A DNA stretch of 36,124 nt from JBBRQP01 sp038226175 (GTDB lineage: Bacteria > Cyanobacteriota > Cyanobacteriia > Gloeobacterales > Anthocerotibacteraceae): NCBI GenBank assembly GCA_038226175.1, contig JBBRQP010000026.1, positions 1 through 36,124 on the forward strand, written 5' to 3'. Below the pieces are notes generated by a model. It did not search any database. It was not told the DNA's origin and worked only from the letters and a program-made list of their open reading frames with translations. Below, piece by piece: positions 1 through 8,168 of this stretch. Made by a program: the position numbers and the translations under genes. Positions within the stretch are counted from its first letter, which is position 1; each line of letters opens with the position of its first letter.

Positions 1-126
1 CGCTCCCAAGGCAAGCGTGACAAAGAAAGTCTTGAAGAAGCGATAGGACAAGGGCTAAAGCGTATTACAGAAACTGATGCGAAAGGTTGGTTCACTCACT
101 CTGGTTATCTTGGTACATCCGTATGA
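1..126 (+). CDS. IS630-family transposase, C-terminal fragment
   Basis: An open frame runs from base 1 to a TGA at 124-126 and gives about 41 residues ending in KGWFTHSGYLGTSV. An ending with a (D)xKGWFxHxGY pattern is typical of the last residues of IS630-type DDE transposases. The catalytic part lies upstream of the window, so activity cannot be judged. Its neighbour is the truncated recQ on the opposite strand. The family call rests on the C-terminal pattern and the TA junction, and could change if the rest of the protein were seen. Confidence 0.6.
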   Translation, partial: RSQGKRDKESLEEAIGQGLKRITETDAKGWFTHSGYLGTSV

Positions 127-137
127 AAACCGCTGTA
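1..137 (+). mobile_element. Right end of an IS630-family insertion sequence
   Basis: The first 137 bases are the end of an insertion sequence whose body lies outside the window. It contains the C-terminus of a transposase (1-126) and a short terminal stretch ending near 135, followed by TA at 136-137. IS630/Tc1-type elements insert at TA and duplicate it, which fits this junction. Beyond the TA the sequence becomes recQ coding sequence on the minus strand, so the element sits inside recQ. The exact inverted repeat cannot be confirmed because the left end is missing. Confidence 0.6.
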
Positions 138-421
138 AGCCCGCTATGGTAAGCTGCCGCCGCCATCTGACGTGATCGCAACTCTCTGACTTGGTCTTCC
201 ATCAAGGCGACCAACGGCGTAATTACTACAGTTGTTCCCGGTAAAACCAAGGCTGGTAACTGAAAACATAAACTCTTACCTGCGCCCGTTGGCAGGATAG
301 CCAAGACATCACGCCCCGCGATGACCGCTTCGATGATGTCTCGTTGGGGTGCTCGAAAGTCTGGATACTGCCATAGTTTGCCCAGAATATCCGTTAACGT
401 ATATTGATCATCCGGTTCCAT
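136..421 (-). pseudogene. recQ: recQ DNA helicase, 5' fragment truncated by an IS
   Basis: The minus-strand frame begins with ATG at 421 and encodes the N-terminus of a RecQ-type superfamily 2 helicase. The Q-motif region FRAPQRDII is near residue 22, the Walker A motif LPTGAGKS is at residues 43-50, and the motif Ia region TPLVALMEDQV follows near residue 70. RecQ unwinds DNA during recombination and repair. Native coding sequence ends around SGLT, where the TA insertion site lies. The frame then runs on through the insertion sequence for a further dozen residues and stops at 92. The DEAH box, motif VI, RQC and HRDC regions are all missing here, so this copy should be dead unless the rest lies across the element. 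Confidence 0.75.
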
Positions 422-521
422 GCTTCATGACTAACAAACTATTTCACTTTAAGGGTAATTAGGCCAGACTAGAGCGCATGGCTGGCTACTACTGGGCAAA
501 CAAGCTATTTCACCGCAGGTT

Positions 522-1286
522 TTAGTTGACTGCTGCGGTCTGGAATGTACCAAATAGAGGCGTGCGTAGCGTCAGAGTCATCGGTTGGGCGTTATCAAGG
601 GTAATCGCCGCTGGGGGAGGGCCACCAATAGCCGCACCAAGAGCTGTGCCACCCAAGACTAAAGGTAAACCAATACCACCTGTGAGAATCCCCAAGGCAA
701 CCCCACCTGCTAAGCCATAGGCTCCGCCTTTGAGCAGCGGGTCATAGGCGACAGCCCGTGGGTCGGGTTTGACATCTAGGGCATAACTGATCGCATCAAG
801 CGCATAAACTTTGCCATTGATCGTCAGCTTTTGTGCCAAAAAGTAATCCCCTAACACTTGTTTTTTGGTAACTACCGCGCCAGAACGGCCGGGTTCACTC
901 GCCTCGCCGGTTATGGGACGAAAGACCCCTTCAACCCGACTACCTTTGGGGATCACAAGGCGTCCATCTGGGCCAATAACATCTTCTGCCACGAGCAACT
1001 GTAAGGGCAGGTCATCACGGACGGCTACGATTTCGTATTTAAGAGATTTGACCGGGAGTTTGGCACCGCTGGGTAATAAAGCCGGGCCGCGATTTACGGG
1101 TGGCGCATAGGTCTGCGGTATTGGCTGTGTGTAGGTGCTAGGTGGGGATAAAACTGATCCTGGCAAAGTACTCGCAGGCGGCGGGGGTAAGGGCTTGACA
1201 TAATCATAGGGCTTACCTGGTGTGAGCGTTTGGGCAAAAACAGTTATGGGTGCAAGCCAGAGGCCGAATGCAATCAATCGTTTCAC
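522..1286 (-). CDS. Secreted proline-rich/glycine-zipper-like protein of unknown function
   Basis: I do not recognise a named family. A GTG at 1286 preceded by AGAGGG is the best start and gives 254 residues. An upstream ATG would add 42 residues ahead of a clean signal peptide. The protein opens with that signal peptide (MKRLIAFGLWLAPITVFAQ). A proline-rich linker follows (about residues 28-65), then a beta-rich domain with a phrase of the type PDGRLVIPKGSRVEGVF, seen in VirB10/TrbI-like and related envelope proteins. Near residues 185-225 is a Gly/Ala-rich stretch resembling a glycine zipper. A periplasmic or outer-membrane role is likely. It is transcribed away from glnB and shares the upstream region with it. 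Confidence 0.7.
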   Translation of the reverse strand: MKRLIAFGLWLAPITVFAQTLTPGKPYDYVKPLPPPPASTLPGSVLSPPSTYTQPIPQTYAPPVNRGPALLPSGAKLPVKSLKYEIVAVRDDLPLQLLVAEDVIGPDGRLVIPKGSRVEGVFRPITGEASEPGRSGAVVTKKQVLGDYFLAQKLTINGKVYALDAISYALDVKPDPRAVAYDPLLKGGAYGLAGGVALGILTGGIGLPLVLGGTALGAAIGGPPPAAITLDNAQPMTLTLRTPLFGTFQTAAVN

Positions 1287-1449
1287 GGACACCCTCTTCG
1301 GACAAATATCCCTAAGTATAGCGATTAGCGGAGGCAAAACTCTACATATAGGATAAAATTTGTTACCTGATAGCAAAATGTAGTTTAGACAACACTTTGT
1401 GGTAAAAGACAATGTTACATCTAATCAGGTTTCATATTAGGAGGCCACA

Positions 1450-1788
1450 TTGAAAAAAATTGAAGCGATTATTCGTCCCTTTAAACTCGATGAAGTTAAA
1501 GTTGCCTTGGTCAATGCGGGCGTAATTGGCATGACCGTCAGTGAAGTTCGCGGTTTTGGTCGTCAGAAAGGACAGACAGAACGTTATCGTGGTTCGGAGT
1601 ATACCGTTGAGTTTTTGCAAAAACTCAAAATCGAAGTGGTCGTAGATGATCAGCAGGTTGACATGGTAGTAGATAAAATCTTGACTGTGGCCCGCACCGG
1701 AGAAATTGGCGATGGTAAAATTTTTATCACCCCGATTGAGAGCGTGATTCGTATTCGGACAGGTGAGCAAAATTTAGAAGCCCTTTAG
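1450..1788 (+). CDS. glnB: Nitrogen regulatory protein PII
   Basis: This 112-residue protein is the trimeric PII signal transducer, which senses 2-oxoglutarate, ATP and ADP and controls targets such as N-acetylglutamate kinase and PipX in cyanobacteria. The T-loop RYRGSEYTVEF carries Ser49, the cyanobacterial phosphorylation site, and Tyr51. The C-terminal PII signature is present as TGEIGDGKIFITP, and the nucleotide-contacting IRIRTGE follows. Length is exactly that of the family. The start codon is TTG at 1450, set by an AGGAG-type ribosome site at 1440-1444 (TAGGAGGCC); the protein would lack its conserved MKKIEA start otherwise. tsaC begins 8 bases downstream, so the two are probably co-transcribed. 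I found no canonical NtcA box upstream. Confidence 0.97.
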   Translation: MKKIEAIIRPFKLDEVKVALVNAGVIGMTVSEVRGFGRQKGQTERYRGSEYTVEFLQKLKIEVVVDDQQVDMVVDKILTVARTGEIGDGKIFITPIESVIRIRTGEQNLEAL

Positions 1789-1796
1789 GTTGCGCC

Positions 1797-2351
1797 ATGT
1801 TTTGTGGTGAGGCTGATTTTCTTGCCCTTCTACGGCAGGGTTTTTGTGGTGTTTTTCCAACCGATACTGTTGCTGGTCTGGGCGCTTTACCGCAATTTGC
1901 TCAACAGATCTATCGCTTGAAGCAACGCGAACACACCAAACCCTTGATTTTGTTAGCGGCAAATCTAAGCCAAATTAAGCCGCTTTGTATAGCTTGGGAA
2001 TCTGATTGGGAAGTGCTGATGAGGCAGTTTTGGCCGGGCGCTGTGACCTTGGTCTTACCAGCTTCAGCACAGGTGCCAGCTTTTTTGCAGCACGAAGGCA
2101 TGGTTGGCTTACGCATACCTAATCACCCAACTGCCCTAAATTTGCTGACGCAAAGTGGGCCTCTGGCAACCACGAGTATTAACCGCTCTGGAGCAGCACC
2201 TTTGCTCCAACCACAACAGATCCGTGAGCAATTTCCTGATCTTCCGCTGCTCGCAGGAGACTATGCAGCGCTAGGTGTACCCTCGACGGTTTTACGCTGG
2301 CAGGCGAGGCAGTGGGAACTATTACGTCTGGGTGCCGTACCATGGCCTTAA
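1797..2351 (+). CDS. tsaC: Threonylcarbamoyl-AMP synthase (Sua5/YrdC family)
   Basis: This 184-residue protein belongs to the Sua5/YrdC/YciO family, which makes L-threonylcarbamoyl-AMP from threonine, bicarbonate and ATP for the t6A modification of tRNAs reading ANN codons. Family landmarks are the N-terminal FPTDTVAGLGA, the basic KQREHTKPL segment that binds nucleotide, GAVTLVLPA, the VGLRIPNH strand, and TSINRSG where many members have TSANxSG. The length matches the short TsaC type without the extra Sua5 C-terminal domain. It starts 8 bases after glnB in the same direction. The link to glnB is probably only shared transcription. Confidence 0.93.
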   Translation: MFCGEADFLALLRQGFCGVFPTDTVAGLGALPQFAQQIYRLKQREHTKPLILLAANLSQIKPLCIAWESDWEVLMRQFWPGAVTLVLPASAQVPAFLQHEGMVGLRIPNHPTALNLLTQSGPLATTSINRSGAAPLLQPQQIREQFPDLPLLAGDYAALGVPSTVLRWQARQWELLRLGAVPWP

Positions 2352-2393
2352 CAAAAGATGCGCCTTAGGCCGCGAGTGGCTTAAATTGAAACT

Positions 2394-3152
2394 ATGAAAC
2401 ATTATGGACTAATAGCCCTGTGCTTGAGTTTGGTAGCCTGTACCCAACCGCGTTCGGTTCTGGAGAGTCAGGCAACTTCAGCGATGCTGCGGGGTAACTT
2501 TAGTCAAGCCGTGCCTTTATGGGATCAGGTTCTCCAACAAAGCCCCAAAAATGCGGATGCTTACCGTGACCGTGCTAGTGCCAAGGTCTACTTAGGCGAT
2601 TTGCGTGGTGCCTTAGCCGATTACAACCAATCGATCAGCTATGCACCTCGGGTGGCTACGACTTATCTCAATCGCGGCACCGTCTGGGAAGCTCTTGGTC
2701 AATGGGATCAGGCGATTCAAGATTATGACCGGGTGCTCCAACTCGAACCCCAAGCCGCTGATGCCTTTAATAATCGGGGAAATGCCTATGGCGCTAAGGG
2801 TAATTGGTCTGCTGCCATCGAGAATTTTCGTAGTGCTGTGATTCTCAATCCCCGCTATGACCTAGCACGCTCCAATCTTGCCCTTGCCCTCTTTGAGACC
2901 GGTCAATATCAAGCCGCTCTTGAACAATACCAAAAAGCACCCCCTGGATTTGAAAAATTCTCCGATGCGTTAGCGGGTCATGCTCTGGTTTTGCAGCAGC
3001 TCGGTCAACGAGACACAGCGATTCTGCTGCTGCGCCAAGCTCTAAGCCAAGTGCCTCAATACCGTCAAGTAAGTTGGTTACAAAAAATTCGTCGTTGGCC
3101 CCCACGCGCCCTAAAAGCTTTACTGGCTTTCCAAAAAGAGACTGGGGTCTAG
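2394..3152 (+). CDS. TPR-repeat lipoprotein
   Basis: The 252-residue product has a short signal peptide ending in a lipobox, LVAC, with Cys16 as the likely lipidated residue. It is therefore probably anchored in a membrane on the periplasmic side. From about residue 30 to 220 it consists of tandem tetratricopeptide repeats, recognisable by phrases such as NADAYRDRASAKVYLGDLRGA and AADAFNNRGNAYGAKGNW. TPR arrays serve as protein-binding scaffolds, but the partner cannot be inferred. It follows tsaC by 42 bases in the same direction and may belong to the same transcript. Its last bases overlap the stop of the convergent DUF433 gene. Confidence 0.85.
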   Translation: MKHYGLIALCLSLVACTQPRSVLESQATSAMLRGNFSQAVPLWDQVLQQSPKNADAYRDRASAKVYLGDLRGALADYNQSISYAPRVATTYLNRGTVWEALGQWDQAIQDYDRVLQLEPQAADAFNNRGNAYGAKGNWSAAIENFRSAVILNPRYDLARSNLALALFETGQYQAALEQYQKAPPGFEKFSDALAGHALVLQQLGQRDTAILLLRQALSQVPQYRQVSWLQKIRRWPPRALKALLAFQKETGV

Positions 3153-3391
3153 GCCCGTTGTTGCTTTAGATAAATACTTTTTGTGGCGTGGTTATAAGCT
3201 ATGCATGCCACAATATCGGCGTCTTCTAGGAATGGGTATTCTTTGATTAGCTGCTCTGGGGTAAAGCCACATTCTAATAAGTCTAAGATCAGAAAGACAT
3301 AAATTTGATGCTTGATTAAGCAAGGCAACCCCAGAGATAGGCGGGGGTCAAAGCCAATACGGTCATGGTGATTGTCAGGTTTGTTGCTCAT
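3149..3391 (-). CDS. DUF433-family small protein (antitoxin-like)
   Basis: This 80-residue protein resembles DUF433, a short winged-helix-like family often found as the antitoxin half of VapBC-like pairs. The pattern is FDPRLSLGLPCL near the start, FLILDLLECGFTPEQLIKEYPFLEDADIVACIAYN in the middle (cited as consecutive conserved blocks), and a short basic tail. The usual GxPxIRGTRI block is altered to GLPCLIKHQI, so it is a divergent member. No PIN-domain or other toxin gene lies next to it: the downstream neighbour is a convergent TPR lipoprotein and the upstream one is the PII-like gene. It may be solitary or have another role. The ending overlaps the TPR gene by four bases. Confidence 0.7.
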   Translation of the reverse strand: MSNKPDNHHDRIGFDPRLSLGLPCLIKHQIYVFLILDLLECGFTPEQLIKEYPFLEDADIVACIAYNHATKSIYLKQQRA

Positions 3392-3464
3392 ACAAAAACT
3401 TTTATCAAATGATGGACAAGAGTTTAGGCACCTAATTCAGAGTTATTATGACAGACCTTTGAGG

Positions 3465-3794
3465 TTAAATTGCCAAACTTCCGGTTTGTCCCGTACTAAT
3501 ACGTAGAGCCTCTTCGACTGGCAATACAAATACTTTACCGTCGCCAGAATGACCTGTATGGGCAAGCTTTTGAATCGTATACATGACGGCTGGTACTGCC
3601 GCTTCTTCGAGGACAATCTCCAAGCGCACTTTTTTGGAAAAGAAATCAGCCACCCCGACATTAGCACTCGCTTGAGTTGCTTCAGAACCAAAGCCTTGAA
3701 CTTCCCAGCAGGTCAAACCATGAATTTTGCCACGCAAAGCCCGCACGATGCGATCAAGCATAAAGGGTTGAATGATAGCCACAATCATTTTCAC
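3465..3794 (-). CDS. PII-like protein of the metal-efflux-linked type (PII-NG-like)
   Basis: The 109-residue protein has the PII fold by sequence: MKMIVAIIQPFMLDRIVRAL at the start, the B-loop signature TGHSGDGKVFVLPVEE, and the C-terminal RISTGQTG. The T-loop differs from GlnB: Ser49 and Tyr51 are absent and the segment reads GSEATQASANVGVADFF. A separate PII branch, described as PII-NG, is found next to heavy-metal RND efflux genes, and this gene is the last of exactly such an operon. The start is GTG at 3794, which shares its G with the stop of the adaptor gene and has AGGAGG nine bases upstream. The ATG two codons later is too far from that site. It probably senses nucleotides to tune export, which is inference. 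Confidence 0.88.
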   Translation of the reverse strand: MKMIVAIIQPFMLDRIVRALRGKIHGLTCWEVQGFGSEATQASANVGVADFFSKKVRLEIVLEEAAVPAVMYTIQKLAHTGHSGDGKVFVLPVEEALRISTGQTGSLAI

Positions 3795-5047
3795 TAGTTG
3801 ATACCTCCTACGATTTTGAGGGCTTCGCCTTTGAGGGCAAGGGTGCCTTGGGTGACTACATTTTCACCGGGCTTTAGCCCCGATATTATCTGGACATACT
3901 GCCCGTCGTCAATGCCAGGCATGACCTGCCGTTCTTCATAAACATGGGGGGCAACCGGAACATAGGCGTAAGTGAAATCACCACTACGTTGGAGGGCAGA
4001 ACGCGCAACAGACAGATCAGGACTATCAGCCACACGAATCTGAGCACGAGCAAACATGCTGGGTTTGAGCATTAGCCCAGGATTGGGAACGACAGCCCGG
4101 ATACTGAGCGTCCGACTTTGGGGATCAAGCTCATCGGCAACATACTTGATGCGTCCCGGAAAGCGTTTACCGCCTAGACTATCGAGCGTCAGCGTAGCAG
4201 GCTGACCGACCCGTACTTTGGAGATATCTTTTTCGTAGAGATCCGCAACTAACCAAACCTGACTTAAGTCGGCAAGTTGGAACATTTCTTTACTCGGATC
4301 AGCCAGTTCTCCGGTATTAATATTACGACTGACGACGACGCCCCGACGCGGGGCAATGATGCGGATATAGGGGTCAAGGTGCCGAGTTTTGACCACATGA
4401 GCCGCGACCCCTGTCGCCACACCATAGAGAGAAAGCTGTTCTTGAGAAGCATTAATTGTGGCTTGACGCTTGGCTTGCAGAGCTTGCAGTGTGCCTTGGT
4501 CTTTTTGGTATTGGGTACGCGCCGTCTCGAGATCAGCACGTGCTGAGATATTATCTTTGAATAATTTTTGTTCCCGGGCATAGGCCGCCTGAGAGAGCTG
4601 GGACTGGAGTTGGGCTTGCTTAAAATCACTGTCAATTTGCAAAATATCTTGCAGTAAGACGGTTTGGGCTTGTCCCACCGCATCGGATTTGAGCACAGCT
4701 AGGATTTGTCCGGCTCGCACGTCTTGCCCGGTCTGAACTTTGACTTCGGTGGCTCGCCCTGTGACGGGTGTCGACACATGCACCACCAAGTCCTCGGCGG
4801 CTTTGACCTGTCCACTGGCCTGAATTGTCACTGGAAAAGGCCGGACGCTAACTTCTTCAAGACGTAGGCCAATCTCCTTTTCTTGGGCTGGCTTTAAAGG
4901 AATTCGGGTGGGTCCCGCCGGGACTTGGGCGGCCTCAGCGGGGACATCAGGGATTTTGACTTGGCTACTGCACGCACTTAATAAACTCAGACACAGTACC
5001 CCAAACAGCGTCGAACGCAGCAACACTTGACGAGCATCAATCAACAT
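3794..5047 (-). CDS. RND efflux periplasmic adaptor (CzcB/CusB-like lipoprotein)
   Basis: This 417-residue membrane-fusion protein joins an inner-membrane RND pump to an outer-membrane channel. A signal peptide ends in the lipobox LSAC with Cys26, so it is likely a lipoprotein. The barrel-sandwich half motif STPVTGRATEVKVQTGQDVRAGQ (two adjoining blocks) lies near residue 90, a coiled-coil hairpin rich in Gln, Ala and Lys spans about 120-205, the second half motif follows at IIAPRRGVVVSRNINTGE, and a beta-barrel with LVADLYEKDISKVRVGQ comes next. No His-rich or Met-rich metal-binding extension is visible. It overlaps the pump stop codon by one base (TAATG), showing tight translational coupling. 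Confidence 0.92.
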   Translation of the reverse strand: MLIDARQVLLRSTLFGVLCLSLLSACSSQVKIPDVPAEAAQVPAGPTRIPLKPAQEKEIGLRLEEVSVRPFPVTIQASGQVKAAEDLVVHVSTPVTGRATEVKVQTGQDVRAGQILAVLKSDAVGQAQTVLLQDILQIDSDFKQAQLQSQLSQAAYAREQKLFKDNISARADLETARTQYQKDQGTLQALQAKRQATINASQEQLSLYGVATGVAAHVVKTRHLDPYIRIIAPRRGVVVSRNINTGELADPSKEMFQLADLSQVWLVADLYEKDISKVRVGQPATLTLDSLGGKRFPGRIKYVADELDPQSRTLSIRAVVPNPGLMLKPSMFARAQIRVADSPDLSVARSALQRSGDFTYAYVPVAPHVYEERQVMPGIDDGQYVQIISGLKPGENVVTQGTLALKGEALKIVGGIN

Positions 5048-8000
5048 TAGGGTTCTATCTCCACGGATTTACGAACAGTGAGCAAACTATAAAGAGCAGG
5101 TACCACAAACAATGTGAGCAAGGTTGCGGTAAATACACCACCAATGATCACAATGGCAAAGGGTTTTTGACTCTGTGAGCCAATGCCATTGGAGAGTGCC
5201 GCTGGGATCAGCCCCAAGATTGCCACAGTCCCTGCCATCAATACCGGACGTAAACGAACCGCAGCACCTTCGATGATGGCCTTGCCTGGTGGAAAGCCTT
5301 CGCGTTCTAGCTGTTTTATATAGGAGAGCAGGATCACGCCGTTTTGTACCGAGACTCCGGCGGCGGCGATAAAGCCAACCCCCGCTGAGACCGAGAAATA
5401 GGTGTGGGTCAAAAATAAGGCACCAATCCCACCAATCGCGGCCAGGGGTACCGCCGTCATGACCACTAGCGCATCCCCAATTTTGCCAAAATTGGTAAAC
5501 AGGAGTAAAAATATCCCCAAAATCGTGATCGGCAGCACGATAGCTAGGCGAGCATTCGCTTTTTGTTGGTTTTCAAATTGACCACCCCAAACTAGGCGAT
5601 AGCCTTCCGGGAGTTTTACATCAGCTGCGACGTTAGTTTGCGCTTCAGCGACCGCCGAACCTAAGTCACGTTCACGAACGTTAGCCTTGATCACCACTAA
5701 CCGGGAGTTATCTGAGCGGGCAATCATCGTGGCTCCCACAGTGGTTTGCACTTGGGCAACCTGGGCTAGAGGTACAGTTTTGCCATCAGAGGTCGGCACC
5801 AAAATATCCTTGAGCGCGTCAGGACTGGAGCGATAGGCACTTTCAAAACGCACCAATACATTAAATTTGCGCTCGCCTTCGACCAATGGGGTGGCAATCT
5901 TACCCCCGATAGCAGTTTCAATGACTTCACCAATATCATCCGTATTAACGCCGTAGCGGTCAGCTTTAGCGCGGTCAATCTGGATTTGATACTGGGGCTG
6001 GCCTACCATCTGGTCATCAGCGACATCGACCATCCCAGGAACTTTGGTCATAATGGCAGCGATATGATTACCCAAGTTCTGTAAAACATTGACATCTGGC
6101 CCATAGAGTTTGACCGCTATTTCCCCCTTAGCACCAGCAATTGCTTCATCAACACTATCTTGAATATATTGGGAGAACGTCGTCAAAATTCCGGGGATCA
6201 CTTGTAAATCTTTGTCCATAGATTTGACTAATTTTTCTTTATCTTCGCCCCACTGTTTGCGCCACTGACTCGCCGGATACAGGTCTACAAGAAATTCGAT
6301 ATTACTCGGGGTATTGGCATCGGTACCATCATCAGGAGAACCGCTTTGAGAGACGACGTTTTTGACTTCAGGATATTTGATTAATTTCAAACGGATCGCA
6401 TGGGCCACTGCTACGGATTTTTCGAGAGAAACACTCGTTGGTAAGACCGTGACCCTCAGCCAGATATTGCCCTCATCGAGGTTAGGCAAAAACTCAGAAC
6501 CCACTTGACCAAATAATAAAATTGCCGCGACAAAGGCCAAGCTCGATCCGCCCAAAATTATCAGAGGCATCCGTAAGTTGATATTAAGAAGCGGTTTATA
6601 AATTTTTTCGGCCCAATAAATAACGGGACTTTCACGCTCAATGAGGGGTTTTTTGGTCAACACAAAGGAGCAGATCACCGGGATCACGATCACTGCCCCG
6701 ATCGCAGCGCCGAGTAAGGCAAAGGTCATGGTAAAGGCTAGGGGACGGAATAATTTACCCGCAACGCCATCAAAGGCAAAGATCGGTAAAAAGGCCGTGA
6801 CGATAATACCTGTCGCAAATAAGATCGGTTTACCTACATCTTTGGCAGCTTCAAGAGTCAATTGCACCCGGTCTACGGGGTCTAGCTCATGACCTTCTTC
6901 GGCTAGCCGCCGATAGATGTTTTCAATCATTACCACCGTGCCATCGACAATAATGCCGAAGTCCACAGCCCCTAAGCTCAACAAATTTGCCGGAATCTTA
7001 AAGATATTCAAAAGGGTAAAAGCAAACAGCAACGCAAAAGGAATCACAGTCGCCGCGATCAAGGCTGAACGCACTTCAAATAAAAATAATAACAATACCG
7101 CAATCACTAAAATTACGCCTTCTGCGACGTTATGGCTAATCGTCTCAATCGTGCGCCGAATTAACTCGGTACGGTCATAAAGTGGCACAAGTTCGATACC
7201 TTTAGGCAGGCTTGCTTGGATCTCAGGCAATTTTTCGTAAAGCCGCTCAACAACTTGGGAGGGGTCTTCACCGCGCCGCATCAAGATAATGCCTTGGATG
7301 ACATCATCTTGGCGATTTTTGCCCACCTGACCAAGGCGTACCCCAGCGCCGATGGTGATTTCTGCCACATCGCGTACCCTGACAGGCGTGCCATCTTGAC
7401 TGGTACTGACCACCACTTGACCGAGGTCTGTTGTGTTTTTGAGTAAACCCAGACCCCGCACAATATAGGCTTGTCCATTATTCTCGATATAGTTACCGCC
7501 AGTCGTATTATTTGATTTCGTGACCGCATCATAGACTTGATTAACCGTCAGATTGTAAGCCCGTAAACGTCCGGGATCAACTTGGACTTGATAGGTTTTA
7601 CTCGGACCACCAAAACTCGTAACATCAATCACGCCCGGAATTTGCCGAAAGGCTTTTTCGAGTTGCCAGTCTTGAATTGCCTTAAGGGTCATCGGGTCAA
7701 AATATTTGGACTCTAAGGTGTAGCGATAAATTTCCCCAATCGGTGAGGCATCAGGGTCAAGTTGGGGTTTGGCCTCAGCGGGTAAATCAGCTTGGTTAAT
7801 GCGTTCGATGACCTGTTGCCGAGCCTGAAAGCTCTTGGTACCGTCCTCGAATCGTACATAGACCACCGAGAGGCCAAAAATAGATAAGGAGCGCAAATTC
7901 GTTTCGCCAGGGATGCCGTTGAGTTCCTTTTCGAGGGGGATTGTGACGAGCCGTTCCATCTCTTCTGCGCCCTTACCGGGCAAAATCGTGATCACCCGCA

Positions 8001-8151
8001 CGAGCGGATCGGTAAAATCAGGATAGGCTTCCAGCGATAAGGTCTTAAACGCCACATACCCAACCCCGAGCAGCAGAGCCGCAAACACGACGACTAGATA
8101 GCGGCGTTTGAAGGCTTGGGTAATCAGCGTATCCACAGAAAAGGTATTCAT
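5047..8151 (-). CDS. Heavy-metal RND efflux pump (CzcA-like)
   Basis: This 1034-residue protein is an inner-membrane proton-driven RND exporter of the heavy-metal efflux (HME) branch. The fourth-helix motif DFGIIVDGTVVMIEN places acidic residues at D397, D403 and E410, the arrangement known from CzcA-type pumps for divalent cations. Monovalent Cu/Ag pumps (CusA type) have a different motif here and a methionine shuttle that I do not see. The N-terminal helix, two large periplasmic loops and two bundles of transmembrane helices (about residues 335-540 and 860-1020) match the family length. Zinc, cobalt, cadmium or nickel are plausible substrates, but the sequence does not choose among them. 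It lies 17 bases after the channel gene and overlaps the adaptor gene. Confidence 0.94.
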   Translation of the reverse strand: MNTFSVDTLITQAFKRRYLVVVFAALLLGVGYVAFKTLSLEAYPDFTDPLVRVITILPGKGAEEMERLVTIPLEKELNGIPGETNLRSLSIFGLSVVYVRFEDGTKSFQARQQVIERINQADLPAEAKPQLDPDASPIGEIYRYTLESKYFDPMTLKAIQDWQLEKAFRQIPGVIDVTSFGGPSKTYQVQVDPGRLRAYNLTVNQVYDAVTKSNNTTGGNYIENNGQAYIVRGLGLLKNTTDLGQVVVSTSQDGTPVRVRDVAEITIGAGVRLGQVGKNRQDDVIQGIILMRRGEDPSQVVERLYEKLPEIQASLPKGIELVPLYDRTELIRRTIETISHNVAEGVILVIAVLLLFLFEVRSALIAATVIPFALLFAFTLLNIFKIPANLLSLGAVDFGIIVDGTVVMIENIYRRLAEEGHELDPVDRVQLTLEAAKDVGKPILFATGIIVTAFLPIFAFDGVAGKLFRPLAFTMTFALLGAAIGAVIVIPVICSFVLTKKPLIERESPVIYWAEKIYKPLLNINLRMPLIILGGSSLAFVAAILLFGQVGSEFLPNLDEGNIWLRVTVLPTSVSLEKSVAVAHAIRLKLIKYPEVKNVVSQSGSPDDGTDANTPSNIEFLVDLYPASQWRKQWGEDKEKLVKSMDKDLQVIPGILTTFSQYIQDSVDEAIAGAKGEIAVKLYGPDVNVLQNLGNHIAAIMTKVPGMVDVADDQMVGQPQYQIQIDRAKADRYGVNTDDIGEVIETAIGGKIATPLVEGERKFNVLVRFESAYRSSPDALKDILVPTSDGKTVPLAQVAQVQTTVGATMIARSDNSRLVVIKANVRERDLGSAVAEAQTNVAADVKLPEGYRLVWGGQFENQQKANARLAIVLPITILGIFLLLFTNFGKIGDALVVMTAVPLAAIGGIGALFLTHTYFSVSAGVGFIAAAGVSVQNGVILLSYIKQLEREGFPPGKAIIEGAAVRLRPVLMAGTVAILGLIPAALSNGIGSQSQKPFAIVIIGGVFTATLLTLFVVPALYSLLTVRKSVEIEP

Positions 8152-8168
8152 CTAGACATCCCTAATTA

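Noticed and set aside
433..513. Near-identical 15-base words (AACAAACTATTTCAC at 433 and AACAAGCTATTTCAC at 499) as a regulatory direct repeat
   Set aside because: There are only two short copies at the edge of a truncated gene, with no supporting structure.
1402..1418. GTA...TAC motif upstream of glnB as an NtcA box
   Set aside because: The spacing is 11 bases (GTA-N11-TAC), not the 8 required, and no canonical copy is seen.
1432..1770. 112-residue minus-strand open frame opposite glnB
   Set aside because: It lies fully antisense to a highly conserved gene, has no family features and no ribosome site.
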